64,000 nt of DNA, from contig JAMXBD010000811.1 in assembly GCA_024138025.1 (NCBI GenBank), forward strand, positions 248,001 through 312,000, written 5' to 3'. Numbering within the stretch: the stretch's first letter is position 1; each line of letters starts with the position of its first letter. The notes beneath the pieces were generated by a model, which was not told the DNA's origin, made no database searches, and worked only from the letters and a program-made list of their open reading frames with translations. Made by a program: the position numbers and the translations under genes. Origin of the DNA: Combretum micranthum (Eukaryota; Streptophyta; Magnoliopsida; Myrtales; Combretaceae). Below, in pieces: positions 12,600-25,100 of the stretch.

Positions 12600-13330
12600 A
12601 TCATCTCATGCTATCAATTCTCTATCAACCACATCCAATTTAAAGCATCACATAAATAGGAAATCAAAGTAGGAGGGGGTCGTCTATAGACCAGCTCAAA
12701 AGGAATATAGCTAGAGCCTTCATGATAGTAGGTGCCATAAGCAACTTTTGCCCAAGGCTAACATGAAATCCACTTGGTCGGGCAATCCATAGTATAGCTT
12801 CTCAAATACTGTTGCAATGTTCTATTCATGACAATGGTTTGACCATCACTTTGTGGATGGTAAACGGTACTAGAATTCAAGTGTGTACCACCATGGGTAA
12901 ATGAATCTCACCAAAATTGACTCATGAAAACACTATCTCGATCTGAAAGAATAGACTGAGGAAACCCGTGCAACTTAATAACCATGTGAAGAAACAAAAA
13001 GGCAACCTCAAAAGCTGTGTAGTGAGCGTCTAGAGCTCCTAAATGACAATATTTAGTAAGCTAATCAACCACTATTAAAATAATAGTATAGCCATGGGAT
13101 TTAGGAAGAGGGGTAAAAGAATTCATGCTTATATCCTCCCAAACATGCTATGGTATAGGTAAAGGATGTAATAATCCAGCTGGGCTTCGGATAGAATACT
13201 TAATTTGTTAGCATGTTTTATAGTTTCTGACATAGTCTTCTACCTGAGCATGCATCCTCTCCTTAAAAAAATCTAAAGCAATCCTTTTATAGGTCTTTAA
13301 ACATCTAAAATGCCCTAAGCAAGGGGAATC
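12600..13330 (-). pseudogene. Integrase core remnant (family X copy 1)
   Basis: Minus-strand translation across frames gives VVD-stop-LTKY near 13060-13100, ILSDRDSVF near 12940 and HPQSDGQTIVMNRTLQQYL near 12830. These are the three catalytic blocks of a DDE integrase. The third block has Ile where the catalytic Glu is expected (GQTEV in the family). With two or more stops the protein cannot be made. Confidence 0.65.
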
Positions 13331-13405
13331 ATGATATTATGAAAAAAGTTGAGGAATGAAAGAAGATTAAGGCACCAAAAATAGCCAAGTCTTGGAAAAT
13401 AATAA

Positions 13406-14208
13406 TCAATTCTTCATTGTCAAAGAATGCTTGAATGATTTCCCTTGTTGTAAGGCAGATATAATCTCCTGAAATGCATGTAAGCTAGTGTATTCAGTCT
13501 TCAATATGTCCACAAATTGAAAATTGGTAGAAGTCCATGCTAAATGAGTTGCATCATTTGAAAATTGGTGTGATAAAGCACCAACCACCTTATTATCCAC
13601 TTCAGCTTTATAGGTGATGGTACAGTCATAACCCATCAATTTAAAGAGACACTTTTGTTGCTCAGGTGTTTCGATTACTTGAGATAAAATTTCCTTTGAG
13701 TTGCAATGATCAATTCTTATAATAAAATGCATACCCATCAAGTATTGCCTCCGTTTTCTAACAGCTTCCACTATGGCATAGAGTTCATGTACATATGCTG
13801 AGGCGTTTCGTAAATGATGAGGCATTTTCTTGCTAAAAATGCAATAAGACGATCTTGTTGTAGTAACATAGCACCAATTCACACATCTAAAGCATAAGTT
13901 TCTACGATAAATGTCTCCTCAGAATTTGGAAAAGCCAAAACAGAAGCTAAAATCAAAACTAATTTAAGGGTTTCAAAAGCCCTATCGGTCTCATTATACC
14001 AAAGAAAAGAATTCTTTTGAAGAAGATCAGTTAAGGGACTAGTCAATGTGGCATAGTCCCTAATAAATCGACAGTAGTATCCTGAAAGTCCCAAAAAAGC
14101 TCTCGATTGTTTCACTGAACTTGGAGTTGGCCAATTGCTAGCAGCAACAACCTTTGCTGGTTTTGAATATACTCCTTCAAGTGAAACAATGTGGCCCAAA
14201 TACTCCAA
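13406..14208 (-). pseudogene. RT connection and RNase H remnant
   Basis: Two overlapping blocks. The first (13879-14208) has YLGHIVSLEGV and FLGLSGYYCRFIRDYA, the RT thumb-connection. The second (13406-13882) has ASAYVHELYAIVEAVRKRRQ and VIETPEQQKCLFKLMGYD, with VVGALSHQF where VADALSR is expected, which is RNase H. The blocks lie in different frames with a 4-base overlap, so a frameshift separates them. Confidence 0.8.
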
Positions 14209-14210
14209 AA

Positions 14211-15015
14211 CTACACATTAGCCAACAAAACTTGAAGCACCTGCTCTAAATGGATAACTTGATCCGATTCAATCTTATTATATACAAAGATGTCATAAAA
14301 AAAAAAAACAATGACAAACTTGCAAAGAAATGGTTGAAAAGACTTATTCATGATATTGTGAAATGTTGTTGGGGTATTACTTAATCTGAAAGGCATTACC
14401 AAAAATTCATAATGCCCTTCATGTGTTCGAAATACTGTCTTTTCAATATCCCTAGGATACATCTGAATTTGGTGACATCCCACTCTAAGATCCAACTTTG
14501 AAAATATAGAAGCCCCATGCAATTCATCAAGAAGCTCATCAATAATGGGAATAGGAAATTGGTCCTTAATAGTAACCAAATTTAATGCTCAATAGTCCAT
14601 GCAAAATCGCCAAGACCCATCTTTTTTTATTAACTAATAACACAGGGGATGAATATGGGCTAGTATTATGTTGAATCATACCCTATTGGAGCATTTCATT
14701 CACTTGCTTCTCAGTCTTAGATTTCTGGAAATGTGGGTATCGATAAGCTTTCACATTTATGGGTCCTTTCCCTTCTTCGATATGGATCTGATGTTGGATT
14801 TGACAGAGTGGAGGCAATGATGATGGTGCTTCAAACACATGAGAATATCTGCCCAATAAAGCTTCTAAAGCTTTGTTGATGGTGGTGATCTCTGATATGT
14901 TAACAACAACCTCTTGAGCCAAAAATTGAAAACAAGAGGCTATAGCATCTACTTGCAATAAATGACAAAATTGATGATGAGAAGTATGCTTTAAACCCTC
15001 TTGAGTCCTATTCAA
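14211..15015 (-). pseudogene. Reverse transcriptase remnant (family X copy 1)
   Basis: The 14683-15015 block has SSLPPLCQIQHQIHI and VKAYRYPHFQKSKTEKQV, the start of Gypsy RT. The 14211-14579 block has [30 protein letters not shown] and [13 protein letters not shown]. The active site reads [10 protein letters not shown], so the first of the paired aspartates is Tyr and an extra Phe is coded by an A-run near 14300. The sister element has the same Asp-to-Tyr change. Confidence 0.8.
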
Positions 15016-15289
15016 CTAAACCAAAACTCCTTACTTTTAGAACTACATAGTGAGGTGATTGTAACCACTAGTAGTGGGCCTTGAATCCCTCAACCATTGA
15101 ACACCCAATACTAGATCAGCCCCCTTGTAAAGGCAACACATAAAAAGTGTCAACAAAAGATAATCATTGAATCTGAGAGGTTACATTCTCACATAATCCT
15201 TAGCTGGACAATTTTGTGCCATCACTAATAAGAACATTCAATGTTGGTGAGGCAGTAATTGTCGAATTAAGATGCTTCAACAATCTGGT

Positions 15290-15590
15290 TTGCACAAAAT
15301 TGTGTGTACTACCAGAATCCACAAGTATATTTACTGAAATATTATTAATAATACCATGAAATCTAATGGTCTAAGGCATAGGATTACCTGCCAAAGCATG
15401 GTAGCTAATAGTGTAAGCTTCATCACAAATTGGTTCATCATGATAAGAGTCATCATCTTGATCTGCACAATCATCACCATCGTCACATCATTAGTCATCA
15501 AAAGTAAAAATTTGGCCTTACATTTGTGATTTCTACTATACTTCTCATCACAATTAAGACAGAGGCCTTGTTCCCTTCAGCCACTCATTT
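15290..15590 (-). pseudogene. Zinc knuckle and retropepsin remnant (family X copy 1)
   Basis: Minus-strand reading gives a Cys-His knuckle (LCLNCDEKYSRNHKC) near 15540-15580. A protease active-site block, ILVDSGSTHNFVQTRLLKHL, lies near 15275-15330 and contains the catalytic D-S-G triad. Intervening stops and frame changes separate them. The same two motifs occur at 35526-35873 in the sister element. Confidence 0.7.
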
Positions 15591-15902
15591 CTACTAAAGA
15601 TAAGTGTCGAATAAGGAGTGATGGTTTAGTTAGGTTGATAGGAGAGCTTGTCTAAGTAGAACTGTAGATGAAAAGGCCGATTTGGAAATTTGTAGAATAT
15701 CACTGTGGGAAGGAACAAGTTTAAACATGTTTGAAACTTTCTTATAGGACTGTGTTTCCTGAAACTTGGATTCATACATCTTAGACAACCAAATGGCATG
15801 AGTGATATTGGTCGGTCTAGCAATGAGTACTTCTCTTCAAATATGATGCTTAAAACTCGAAACAAAACAACTCATAAGAAAACTATTGGGTAAACCCACA
15901 AT

Positions 15903-16495
15903 TCAAGTTGACAATTGTTCAAACTTTGATTGATAATCATCAGTGGATCCTTTTTTAGTCAACTTGGCTAAAGTGCCTTGAGCATCATCAAACTCAAATG
16001 GCCCAAAACGAGCCTTTAAGGACTTTAAAAACAGAGGCCATGTACCATTTTGTTTGTTCTGATCCATCCATTGAAACAATTTAAAAGCCTTACCTTCTAA
16101 GGCAAAAGAAGTAATAGTCAAGTATTAATCATCAAGTATATTGTGAAATTGGAAAATTTTCCAAGTTTTAAAGATCCATTTGAATGGATTGTCACCATCG
16201 AATATTAGAATTTCTAACTTCATTCCTTTGACTAGGTTATCCAGAATAGTAGTAACCGAAGATGATGAACTATGAGGAGAAGGATCATGATGATGATCAG
16301 AATTTGCCTGATTCGGATCTACTTTATCAACTTTACTCTGTAATGTATGTAAAGAATTATGAATAGAAGTCATATTATCTTGCAATTGAGTAGTTGTGTG
16401 TAATCGTTATTGAAATTGTACCTAGAGAGACTTAATGGATTCGGTAATTGAGTAAACCAAAGATTGCAACTTGGCAATCTTTGTGATTAAGTAGC
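15903..16495 (-). pseudogene. Gag remnant (family X copy 1)
   Basis: The block 16125-16385 has HSLHTLQSKVDKVD, then KLEILIFDGDNPFKWIFK. The block 15903-16121 has ITSFALEGKAFKLFQWMD and LKARFGPFEFDDAQGTL. This is the capsid core of a plant Gypsy Gag. A single stop at 16122-16124 separates the two blocks, and the presumed start near 16498 runs quickly into a stop. Confidence 0.75.
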
Positions 16496-16514
16496 CATGG
16501 ACGAGAGCACCAAA

Positions 16515-17002
16515 TGATACCAAGCCCACTCCTTAAAGCCCAACCACTAAAACAAAAGGAAATCCTAAAGCCTTCCAAATGTATCCTTCACCTTTTTCTT
16601 CAGATAAGAACTCTCTCTCTCTCTTTATCTATATTTCGGATTATTCTCAAGAAACCCTAAGTGAACTAATGTGTTTTACTATGTTGTCGCAGGTAAAAGA
16701 AACATGCAAGCATGAGACTTCTTCAAGTGAGTCTCTAACTCCAACAAGACTATTTTTCTTAATAGCAGGGGTAATTACCCTTTTCTGCTTTGATCTTTAT
16801 TTATAGTTCCTTTCACAGATCCCTTAGCACAGACACCTGGGTCTGTTAGTACACATGTATTACTGTTGTACTATTTGAGATTACACTTGTTTTGTAAATA
16901 AATGTCTATTTTGTATAGCTAAGCTAAGGTTACAGTTATTTTAGCACATGGTCTTTGTGCCAATGTGGTAGTTTTTAAACTCTAGACTTGTTCTTTGTAA
17001 CA
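16515..17002 (-). repeat. 5' LTR of family X copy 1
   Basis: Bounded by TG at 16515 and CA at 17002, then the target duplication AGAAT. The adjoining minus-strand sequence is TTTGGTGCTCT, shared with the sister element and in the primer-binding position, although it is not the initiator-Met site. The matching tRNA was not identified. Confidence 0.9.
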
Positions 17003-17007
17003 AGAAT

Positions 17008-17907
17008 AGACTTTTAGTTTCATTGCAAAAGTGTAAATGAGTGTGTGTATGTATATATATAATATTCTAAAAGGAAAAAGGAAAGAATTTCTATAAATTT
17101 TTAGATATAAGAGGAATTAAAGATATTTGTTATCCTAGATTTTCTAAAAATATATTCTTAATCATAATATTCGAGGAATTAATATAAAATTATCAAAGAT
17201 TATTCTACTAAATAAAATGTATATATAGATAATATTATTGATAAAAACATTAAAGTTGTGAAATAATAATAAATTTCACGATTTATATGGAATAGTTTAA
17301 ATATTAATAATTATATATTACTATTATTTTAAAATTTTCTCTATTTTTTTTTCAATGGAACCGTCAGTTCTTGGCTGAAGAACAACTTAGGAATCGAAGA
17401 ACCAACAATTCCTTAACTAGTTTTGGAATCATCGGTGGCGATTGTGGTTCGAGTGCCTATATCTATGTGTACTTAATATATTTTAAGAACTTTTGGACAT
17501 GTGCAATATTAATATTATTGTCAACTCATTCCAACACTCATTATTGGACATCTTCCTAAGGCAAGGCGAGGCAGGTCAAGGCCCACCCCAGACCTGGGTG
17601 GGTCCTGATCCTAAATTTATGGACTTATAGTCATCTCTTTTAAAAAAAATATGTAAAACATTAAAAAAAATTATTAAAGGACCCGCTAGGTCTTGTTAGC
17701 AAATTCGACTTGGATCCATGGATCACGGCGAATCTGACCCGCCTCGGAAGGACCTAGTGTGCTCTGGCCAGGTCAAATCCTGTACGAGCATGATCCGGAG
17801 AGGCATCTATTCAATATCATACTAATTTTTAGTTTAGCTAATTAATAATTTTCTTAAACTTTCCAATCAATTGGTTAGCTAAAAATTATTTTAAAATATA
17901 CTTTCCA
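17008..17907. other. Intergenic DNA with a local GC-richer inverted repeat
   Basis: No gene seen. Bases 17560-17820 are clearly GC-richer than their surroundings and contain GCGAGGCAGGTC (about 17568) facing GACCCGCCTCGG (about 17735), a short inverted pair. The rest is AT-rich. Exons 4 and 5 of the oxidase pseudogene, which would be expected here, are absent. Confidence 0.45.
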
Positions 17908-20620
17908 ACCTAGGCAAAGGGAATGGAAGACAAATCAACGGCTTGTTCATAGGTGCTTTTATGGGACCAATCCTTGGGAATAATGCTTCGCCGTAATTAT
18001 AAGCAAACAGCTCTGAAGCTTTGTCTGGAACAAAAACCCGAATTTTTCCATATAGACTTTGTATCCTATAACGAGCATAGCATAAGTGTACTATACTTGG
18101 TACAAGAGAATTAGAAGAGAATGATTGAAAGAGGAGAAAATGAGGGGATTAAATTTTATTTTATTTTTATTAATTTGTTTTGAAAAAGAATAGATAAGAG
18201 AAGGAAAAATATATATAATGTTTTTCATGAGCCCCATAATTTTTTTAATTTTATTTTCGAATAAAAATGAAGAGAATTAAAAGAGAAAGGAAATAAATTT
18301 TTGAAATTAATCTTATACTATTTTTTTAATTATTTATTATCTTTTAAGGGTATACAAATAATTAATTTATTATTATAACTTATTTATCTTTTATAATAAT
18401 TAATGTTCAATCCATTCTTCTCCTTAATTATCCAAAGATTCAAATTACCTCTCCTCATGGTGGTTCCGAGTTGCTCCTACGGCGTGGATGGAAGTCCTAA
18501 CCATTGATATTGAATTAAAAATATTTGAAACCATAAGCGTTCGAACATGAACCTCTTTTGCTGTGTGTTTGCCCCTTCATTTCCTTCGTATCTGGCATTC
18601 AACATAATATACACTCAAATTAAAACTCTTTCGTTCTTTAAAAATAAATAATAATAATAAATTTAATATTAATATTAAAATAAAGAGGGGACCCTTAACC
18701 ATCTGAAATATTCATAGAATAACGCATGCAAGGAAGAAGGTTTATCGGGCATAATATTTCATATGTATGATGGAAAATATATATATATATTATATGGATA
18801 CATAATCCATAAAATATCAATAATATTTTAACATGTGTATTAATAAAATTTGCAGTTTTTAAAATTATTACTACTTTCTGTATATATATTTGTGTGTGTG
18901 TATCTGTGTGTGTAATAGGTAAGGTATATAATAAGTAATGACTATGCTTTCGTCCAGATGTGGCTCTCCGGGTCAGGTATATGCATGAGAAACTGCGACA
19001 ATTTTATTTTTATAAAATACTCATTTACGATATTCTGCTTTGTGGTTAAATAAAGTCAGGCTTTACATAAAATATTTTCACTAGTTTCTACAGCTTTTTG
19101 TCACTTTTTGCCATCTTTTTTCATTTTCAAACACGCACCTTCTACTACCTTTCACTGGGTTTCACTGGTTTCCATAACTTTCCTATGATTTCTTCCGTTG
19201 CCAAATACGGTGTTAGTCTAAATTGGAAATACAAGTTAAAAATATCCTTTGAGTTGCTAAATAGTGCTTTAAATATTTACTACTCATTTACTTCAACAAA
19301 TAAAAGATAAAGACCTTGATAAAGTAACTATTATAAAAAAATGAAGCATACTTACTGATTTTTTTTATTTAAATAAAGATATTTTAGGGAGGGAATCAAT
19401 TCCAATATTCAATTGTTATTTGAATATTTATTTTTCTTTTTTTCTTAATGAGATTTTTTATATAAAATCAATATTACAAGTCCAATAAATATCCTAGTAG
19501 TTTTTTTTTTTTTTAATAAGAAGTAAGACTATTATAAAATGGTTATTATGAAAACATGAACCACTAACTAAAACTATGTATGCATTAAATGAGATCTACT
19601 AAATCATGGCTTAAACCGATACTGCAGCTTTTATAAAGTTTTAGGGACCAATTATTGATTTTAATCATAGAAATAAATAGGAGAGGGGAAGACACTTGCC
19701 CTGTCAAAAGCGACAAGTGAAAGTGTCTCGGAGAAAAATCGGACACTGTAGGTGTTGCTCCTTCTGTGTGTTAGTCAAAAGTAATGGTATATAACGTGTT
19801 TGTAGGTGGAAGGGTTTAATTGCAATGATTAAGACAAATAAAGTATAAATGATGATTATGAGAGAGGTGTAGGAACAAAGATTATGCAATCTCAATAGCA
19901 CATTTGATAGACGAAAGGAATAATAAAGCATCAAACTCACTAAATTTGAAATAATAGAATTGAGTTGTCTTCCACTAGATTGTTTTGATGTCAATGTGTG
20001 AAATGAATCCTTTACCTATTAGATACCAAAGTGGGAATCATTGGAGATCTAGACTTATTGAGGGCTATTTTTACAGTGCTTTTAGCTTTGCATTGTGAAA
20101 GAAAATATAGATAAATCAAATTCAATCAGCCTTACCATTAAGCTCATTTTGCCAATTATCTCTTGATGATCCTAATATATAAATAAATATGAGTTAATAT
20201 GACTGTGTCTGCTTAGAATCAAATTTAATCCTTTAGAGTGTGAATTTATCATTTCTTCAAAATGCATTTGCCAATCACAACTTATGGTTTTCACATTAAT
20301 TTGTTATCGTTTTAAAACCAAGATATATATTTCATAAACATATAAGGTACTGATTCCTACACTTAAAATGTAGATTATATTTTAATTACCTGTCGGCTGC
20401 TATGCCAGCGAATAGCAAGATTTTAAGTTTCCAACTTCTTGGTGACTTCAACATTGACAGTATCACCTTGTCAAGCAATAATGATGGGTTCTTCCATTAA
20501 TGGTGATGAACAGTTTCTTGAAGCATTATATGATTTTCACTCTTACTTCACGACCCATTTATTACCAACAATTTTCACATCGGTCTTTGTAAATTCACTT
20601 AAGCAAACAAATATATGATT
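17908..20620 (-). pseudogene. L-ascorbate oxidase pseudogene (exons 1-3 only)
   Basis: Three stretches align in order with exons 1-3 of the gene at 22144-26688: about 20390-20620 (exon 1), 19700-19775 (end of exon 2) and 17908-18098 (exon 3). Exons 4 and 5 are missing. The first copper motif, HWHG in the gene, reads RWHS here. In-frame TAA and TGA codons interrupt exon 1, and the donor after exon 2 is degraded. It lies head-to-tail downstream of the gene and so appears to be a truncated tandem duplicate. Its exon 1 retains two bases that the gene has lost, which makes it a useful ancestral reference. Confidence 0.85.
18505..18870. repeat. Dispersed repeat, copy 2
   Basis: Counterpart of 10170-10490. 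It lies in the interval between pseudogene exons 3 and 2. A short (TA)n expansion near 18778-18790 distinguishes it from copy 1. Confidence 0.6.
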
Positions 20621-22143
20621 ATTAAACTTACGAGTTGACTATATACTGTTACGAATTTGATACTATAAGTTTTTTCTTTATTTAAAACGGATTTAAATTT
20701 GTATTTGCTACAAACTTTAAATAAAATCATGAATTTTAAGTATATGATCCTATATTGTACGATTTTGCTTGTTTTGCACAATTCTTTTAATTCTATACAT
20801 TTCAATAAGTAATAAAATTGTAAAAATTTAACAGTCATGAGAATAAATAATATGCTTAAATACCAATAGAAAAAATTTAATGAACGTGACACGCCAATAT
20901 TTACCAAGCCCATGACTGTCATGTACACCGTTACTTAATGGAAACAATTACTTATTAAAGTGGTATAACTTCATCTGTGTATAAAAATGGACTAGACACA
21001 CATGTAAATAACCCTCTCTGGTCAACAAGACGCGTAGATCGCGTCGATTGATCATTTGATCTGTAATAGAACCTGATGTGATCGGTATGAAGTATCATAC
21101 CTGTTCTCCATTACAGAAAAAGTAATAGGTCCGAAAATTGAAAGGAAGTGTAAACGACTCCCACGCACTCTTCCGAAGGTTATAATCATCTTGAACTAAA
21201 ATATTCCTTATTTTTTCTAAGATTTATTAGCATAAGATAAATTTAACAATACTTATATAATCTATATTTGATAGATGCCATGGATATTAATAAAAAACTG
21301 AGTTATGATCGAAATGTAAATAGATTAAATCAATGATTGACAAATCTACCATAAGTGTTAAATTCTAATGATAGATTGATGAGAACTCAAAGAATTAAAA
21401 CAAAAAAACAAAAGAAAATGCTCTATATTCAATAATTCAGCCACAAAGTTTTCGATAACATAAACTTGACCAAAACTGAAAAGCTAATTACAACTAACTC
21501 AAAATAAGCCTACCTAGAGGCTCATATGACAATCTTACTATGATATAATATAAAAGCGGTACTTGACTCAAAATCCCAAATTTAAAGTATAGCTTAAGCT
21601 CATCCGACCTTAAAATTATGATCTTAGGTTTTACTCAAAGTGGTACTGTAAACCTCAAAGTTCAACCCAATTAAACTCATTTTGATTTATTAGAAACAAA
21701 TTTTAAATTTTAAATTTTAATTAAAGTAATATAAATATTCAAAATTGTCTTGAACTCGATTAGAACTCAACTACAATAGTGAGATAATTGAGCTAAATCT
21801 TATAAAATTTGAGCTTGACTCATTAAATTGTTTGAGTGGTTTGAGTTTAAGGTTGGCTCTATTATTCTAAAATTATAATTATCTACACCCTACACACAAC
21901 TTGAGTGGATACCAAAAACATATGGAATGGATTAAAGAAAATGATAATATCAAGGAACATTTACATACAACTTCAAATTTAGTTACAAATTTATAATATA
22001 GTAAAATAGACAATGACAAAACTAAGAAACGATCCTACACCAAAAAATATACATACATATATGTATATTATTACCTCTCAATGCAAAAATAATTTTCTTT
22101 CTCAAAAGAATAAACACAAATATTCATGGATTCTACTCAAGGA
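20621..22143. other. Intergenic DNA between oxidase gene and pseudogene
   Basis: AT-rich, with no supportable gene. It should hold the polyadenylation region of the oxidase gene near its right edge and the dead promoter of the pseudogene, including the conserved block at 21014-21036. Otherwise nothing recognisable. Confidence 0.5.
21014..21036 (-). promoter_or_regulatory. Promoter block shared with the oxidase gene
   Basis: CTCTGGTCAACAAGACGCGTA here matches CTCTGGTCAACAAAACGCGTA upstream of the gene, with one difference. On the coding strand it contains a W-box core (TTGACC) and ACGCGT. It survives upstream of the pseudogene although exon 1 is broken. Confidence 0.5.
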
Positions 22144-25100
22144 TTATGGCTTATGATACCCTTTTGTTCCACCACAACCCATAATGGATGAAGGTAACTT
22201 GCCAACTTTCTCTACACCTTCTTCAAATGCTACACCCATGCCCATGTAAAAATGACTCTCAATATGACAATGGAAAGCCCAAACACCAGGATTATCCGCG
22301 ATGAATCTCAATGCGGTCCACCCATAAGGATGAACAGGAACCGTGTTCTTCTTGATAGGATCAACCAAGTTATAATTCTTAGGATCATTGTTGATGTCAA
22401 ACTTGCCAGTTCCATATCCTAGTACCCAAAAATCATGCCCATGAAGATGCCAAGGATGTGTCTCACTATTTTTCGGTGTCATAGAATTTGCATTTTGCAA
22501 TATTATATCTATTGTGGTATTGAACTTCAGCCTATACAAACCATTGCTAGTGGTGGCATTACTGTTGCTATGATTAACGTAAATGTCGTAATTCGCGAAA
22601 TCATACCCTTCGGGTGGTGGTTTTTGATCAAATGCATGGAGGAGATTTTGCTTTAAAGCAATCAAGTATGGTGTGTGGGGGAGTGTAAATGAAACATTAT
22701 TAACCGACCACTTGGTGTACCCGTTAATCTTGTTCTGTGTATTGAGGAAAACAATGACTCTATCCGACGTTGTTGGTGGTTTATGGATGTAACCCTTGCG
22801 AGATTTAATGGCCATGCTCTGGTTGACTCGTGGTGCCACATCGTTCCAAATTGGGCCCGGTGGTGGTGTTGATTGTGGTGACCGTCGCGGGTGGTTGGGG
22901 TAATAGTTGAGGATAGCTATACCTGGTGGGGTTGTGGAGTTGCGGCTAACTACGTTGGTTGTGATCCAATAGTTCCTAGAGGGATCTTGGTCCATCTTAA
23001 TAAGGACAGAGTAGGTTTCTCCTGAGTATATGAAAAGATTTTTAACAACAAAGGGTTCTACATAGTGACCATCGGTTTCCACCACTGTCATGTTGTGACC
23101 CTGCATCAAATTTAATTGAACATACATAAGCATTGTTCAATAAATGACCAAAATAATGAAGATATAATTAAGTAAGTCATGGCTTCAAAATTTAACCAAA
23201 TAATTTCAGGGTGTTACTAATTTTGCTTTAATTCAATATATATATACTTTTTTTTTGTTCCTTTAGAAGCTAACTATATTTTGTACGAGTGATCCGGGTT
23301 AAACTTTTTCATCATAAAAAGGAAAATAGCATCCGTATCAATCTGCTTATAAAATTTTTAGTTTTTATAAGTGGAACAAGTTTCTTAATCATCATAATAC
23401 ACAGATTAAAAAATACATTATGAGTTTGAGTTTGAGTTTTTTCTTTTTTTCCTTCTTCCCAGTTAAAAACCGAATGCAAAATTCCTTCAATTACAAGATT
23501 TTGATCAAATATGAGTTTAGGCATACAATTGTACAAGTTAGGACTCCTCTGTAGTATCGCGAGTTTAATGAAATTCTTACCTCGATTTGGAAACTAAGTG
23601 CTGATAACGAAGTTAAGCTTGAAACTCTCAGCCGATATGTTTTTCCTGGAACTACGGTCATTGTATAAGGAGAGCATTCAGGATTTGTTGTATTGCAAAT
23701 AAGAGGGTCAGACGTGCTTGGACTAGCAGAGCAATCGAACCTTCCCTTGCCTTGAATGAGAAGTGACTGTAATCAAAAGAAGAAAAAGTGAATATACATT
23801 GCAAAACCATACAAACAAAGCAGCAGAGGGTAAATTCCTTAATTTTAAGATTAATCAAATTTATACTTAAATTTATTTTAAAATTAATCAGTTTAGTACC
23901 TAAAAAAACATTTTATGTACATCAGCAGTATTTTCATCATATTGGTTAAATTCATCTCATAGGATGATGGTATTAACTAATTTAATAGAAATACTATTGG
24001 TTTGTATGAAAAGTTCTTAAATATTATGCACGATTTTTGCCCTTCAAACCACCATTAGCGTATCTTTTTACTAATTACAAAACCTTATATACTATCGGGA
24101 TGAAATATTACCTGAGGTTCACCAACCCAAACAAAGGGAATGGAGGACAAGCCAACAGCTTGTTCATATGTGCTATTATGGTACCAATCGTTGAGGATAA
24201 TACTTCGATCGTAATCATAATCAAAGGGTTCTGAAACATTGTCCGGAAGAGTAACCCGAATTTTCCCATATAGACCTCCTGATCTTTGCATTCCGTAGTG
24301 AGCATGGTACAAATAGCTTCCAGGCTGCATTAAATGAACATAATATTACTAATTACATATCTAGTATATTATCCTACATAAATAAATTGTGTAATAATGT
24401 TAAACCTAAACTTTAGGTCATTCATAAATATAAGCTTAACACAGCTACAAAAGTTAAATTAAAATAAATATATACTCATCAAGTAAGCGGATCTATAGAG
24501 TTTGATATTAAAAATATTAGATTAATATTTAGAATGATACATAAATTTTAACAAATTATGTAATCAGATGTTGAACATTAAAATTAATTAATTTAGTAAT
24601 TGAAAAAAAAAAAAAAAAAAAGCATGCAAGTGGAAAGGCATTAAATAAGGGATAATGTCAACCCAATCCTCGTTGACAATGACAGCTCAGGGATACCGTT
24701 ACTTTAATGGCACATGTATTGCAAAATAATGAAATATCATAATATCTAAATGCCCAATCCTCGTTGACTGGAACGGATTCTAATCTTTATGTCGACCAGA
24801 TCTTATATTGGTAAACGATTCATTTTATTTTTCATGAAAAGTGTGTTTGTGTGTGTAAATATATATATATATATATATAGGAGACTCATTATTACACAAT
24901 TTTTTTTTTAATCTTTTTACACCCCTAAAACATCTCGAGCACGTGAACATGAGAACCTGCCGCCCTTTTGTCTTTACAAAATAATCGTTTATTTATTTAT
25001 TTATTTATTACTTTATATACACTAATAGCACATGATGAACCCAATTTTTTAACTTGTCTTTTGGTTAGAAATTACGACTTTTTGCGGTGTACTCATAAAA

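Larger units (their letters stand above)
11567..17002 (-). mobile_element. Ty3/Gypsy element with short LTRs (family X, copy 1)
   Basis: A 5,436-bp element on the minus strand bounded by 499- and 488-bp LTRs and a perfect 5-bp target duplication AGAAT (11562-11566 and 17003-17007). The internal region keeps the Gag, protease, RT, RNase H, integrase order with many stops. The plus-strand element at 34068-39316 belongs to the same family: same LTR ends (TGTTACAA... and ...GGGCTTGGTA-CA), the same TTTGGTGCTCT sequence next to the 5' LTR, and closely similar Gag and RNase H. LTR size suggests a Reina-like chromovirus, but that is tentative. Confidence 0.9.

Noticed and set aside
17371..17559. A 62-codon plus-strand frame.
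   Set aside because: No recognisable domain, no exon structure and no neighbour supporting it.
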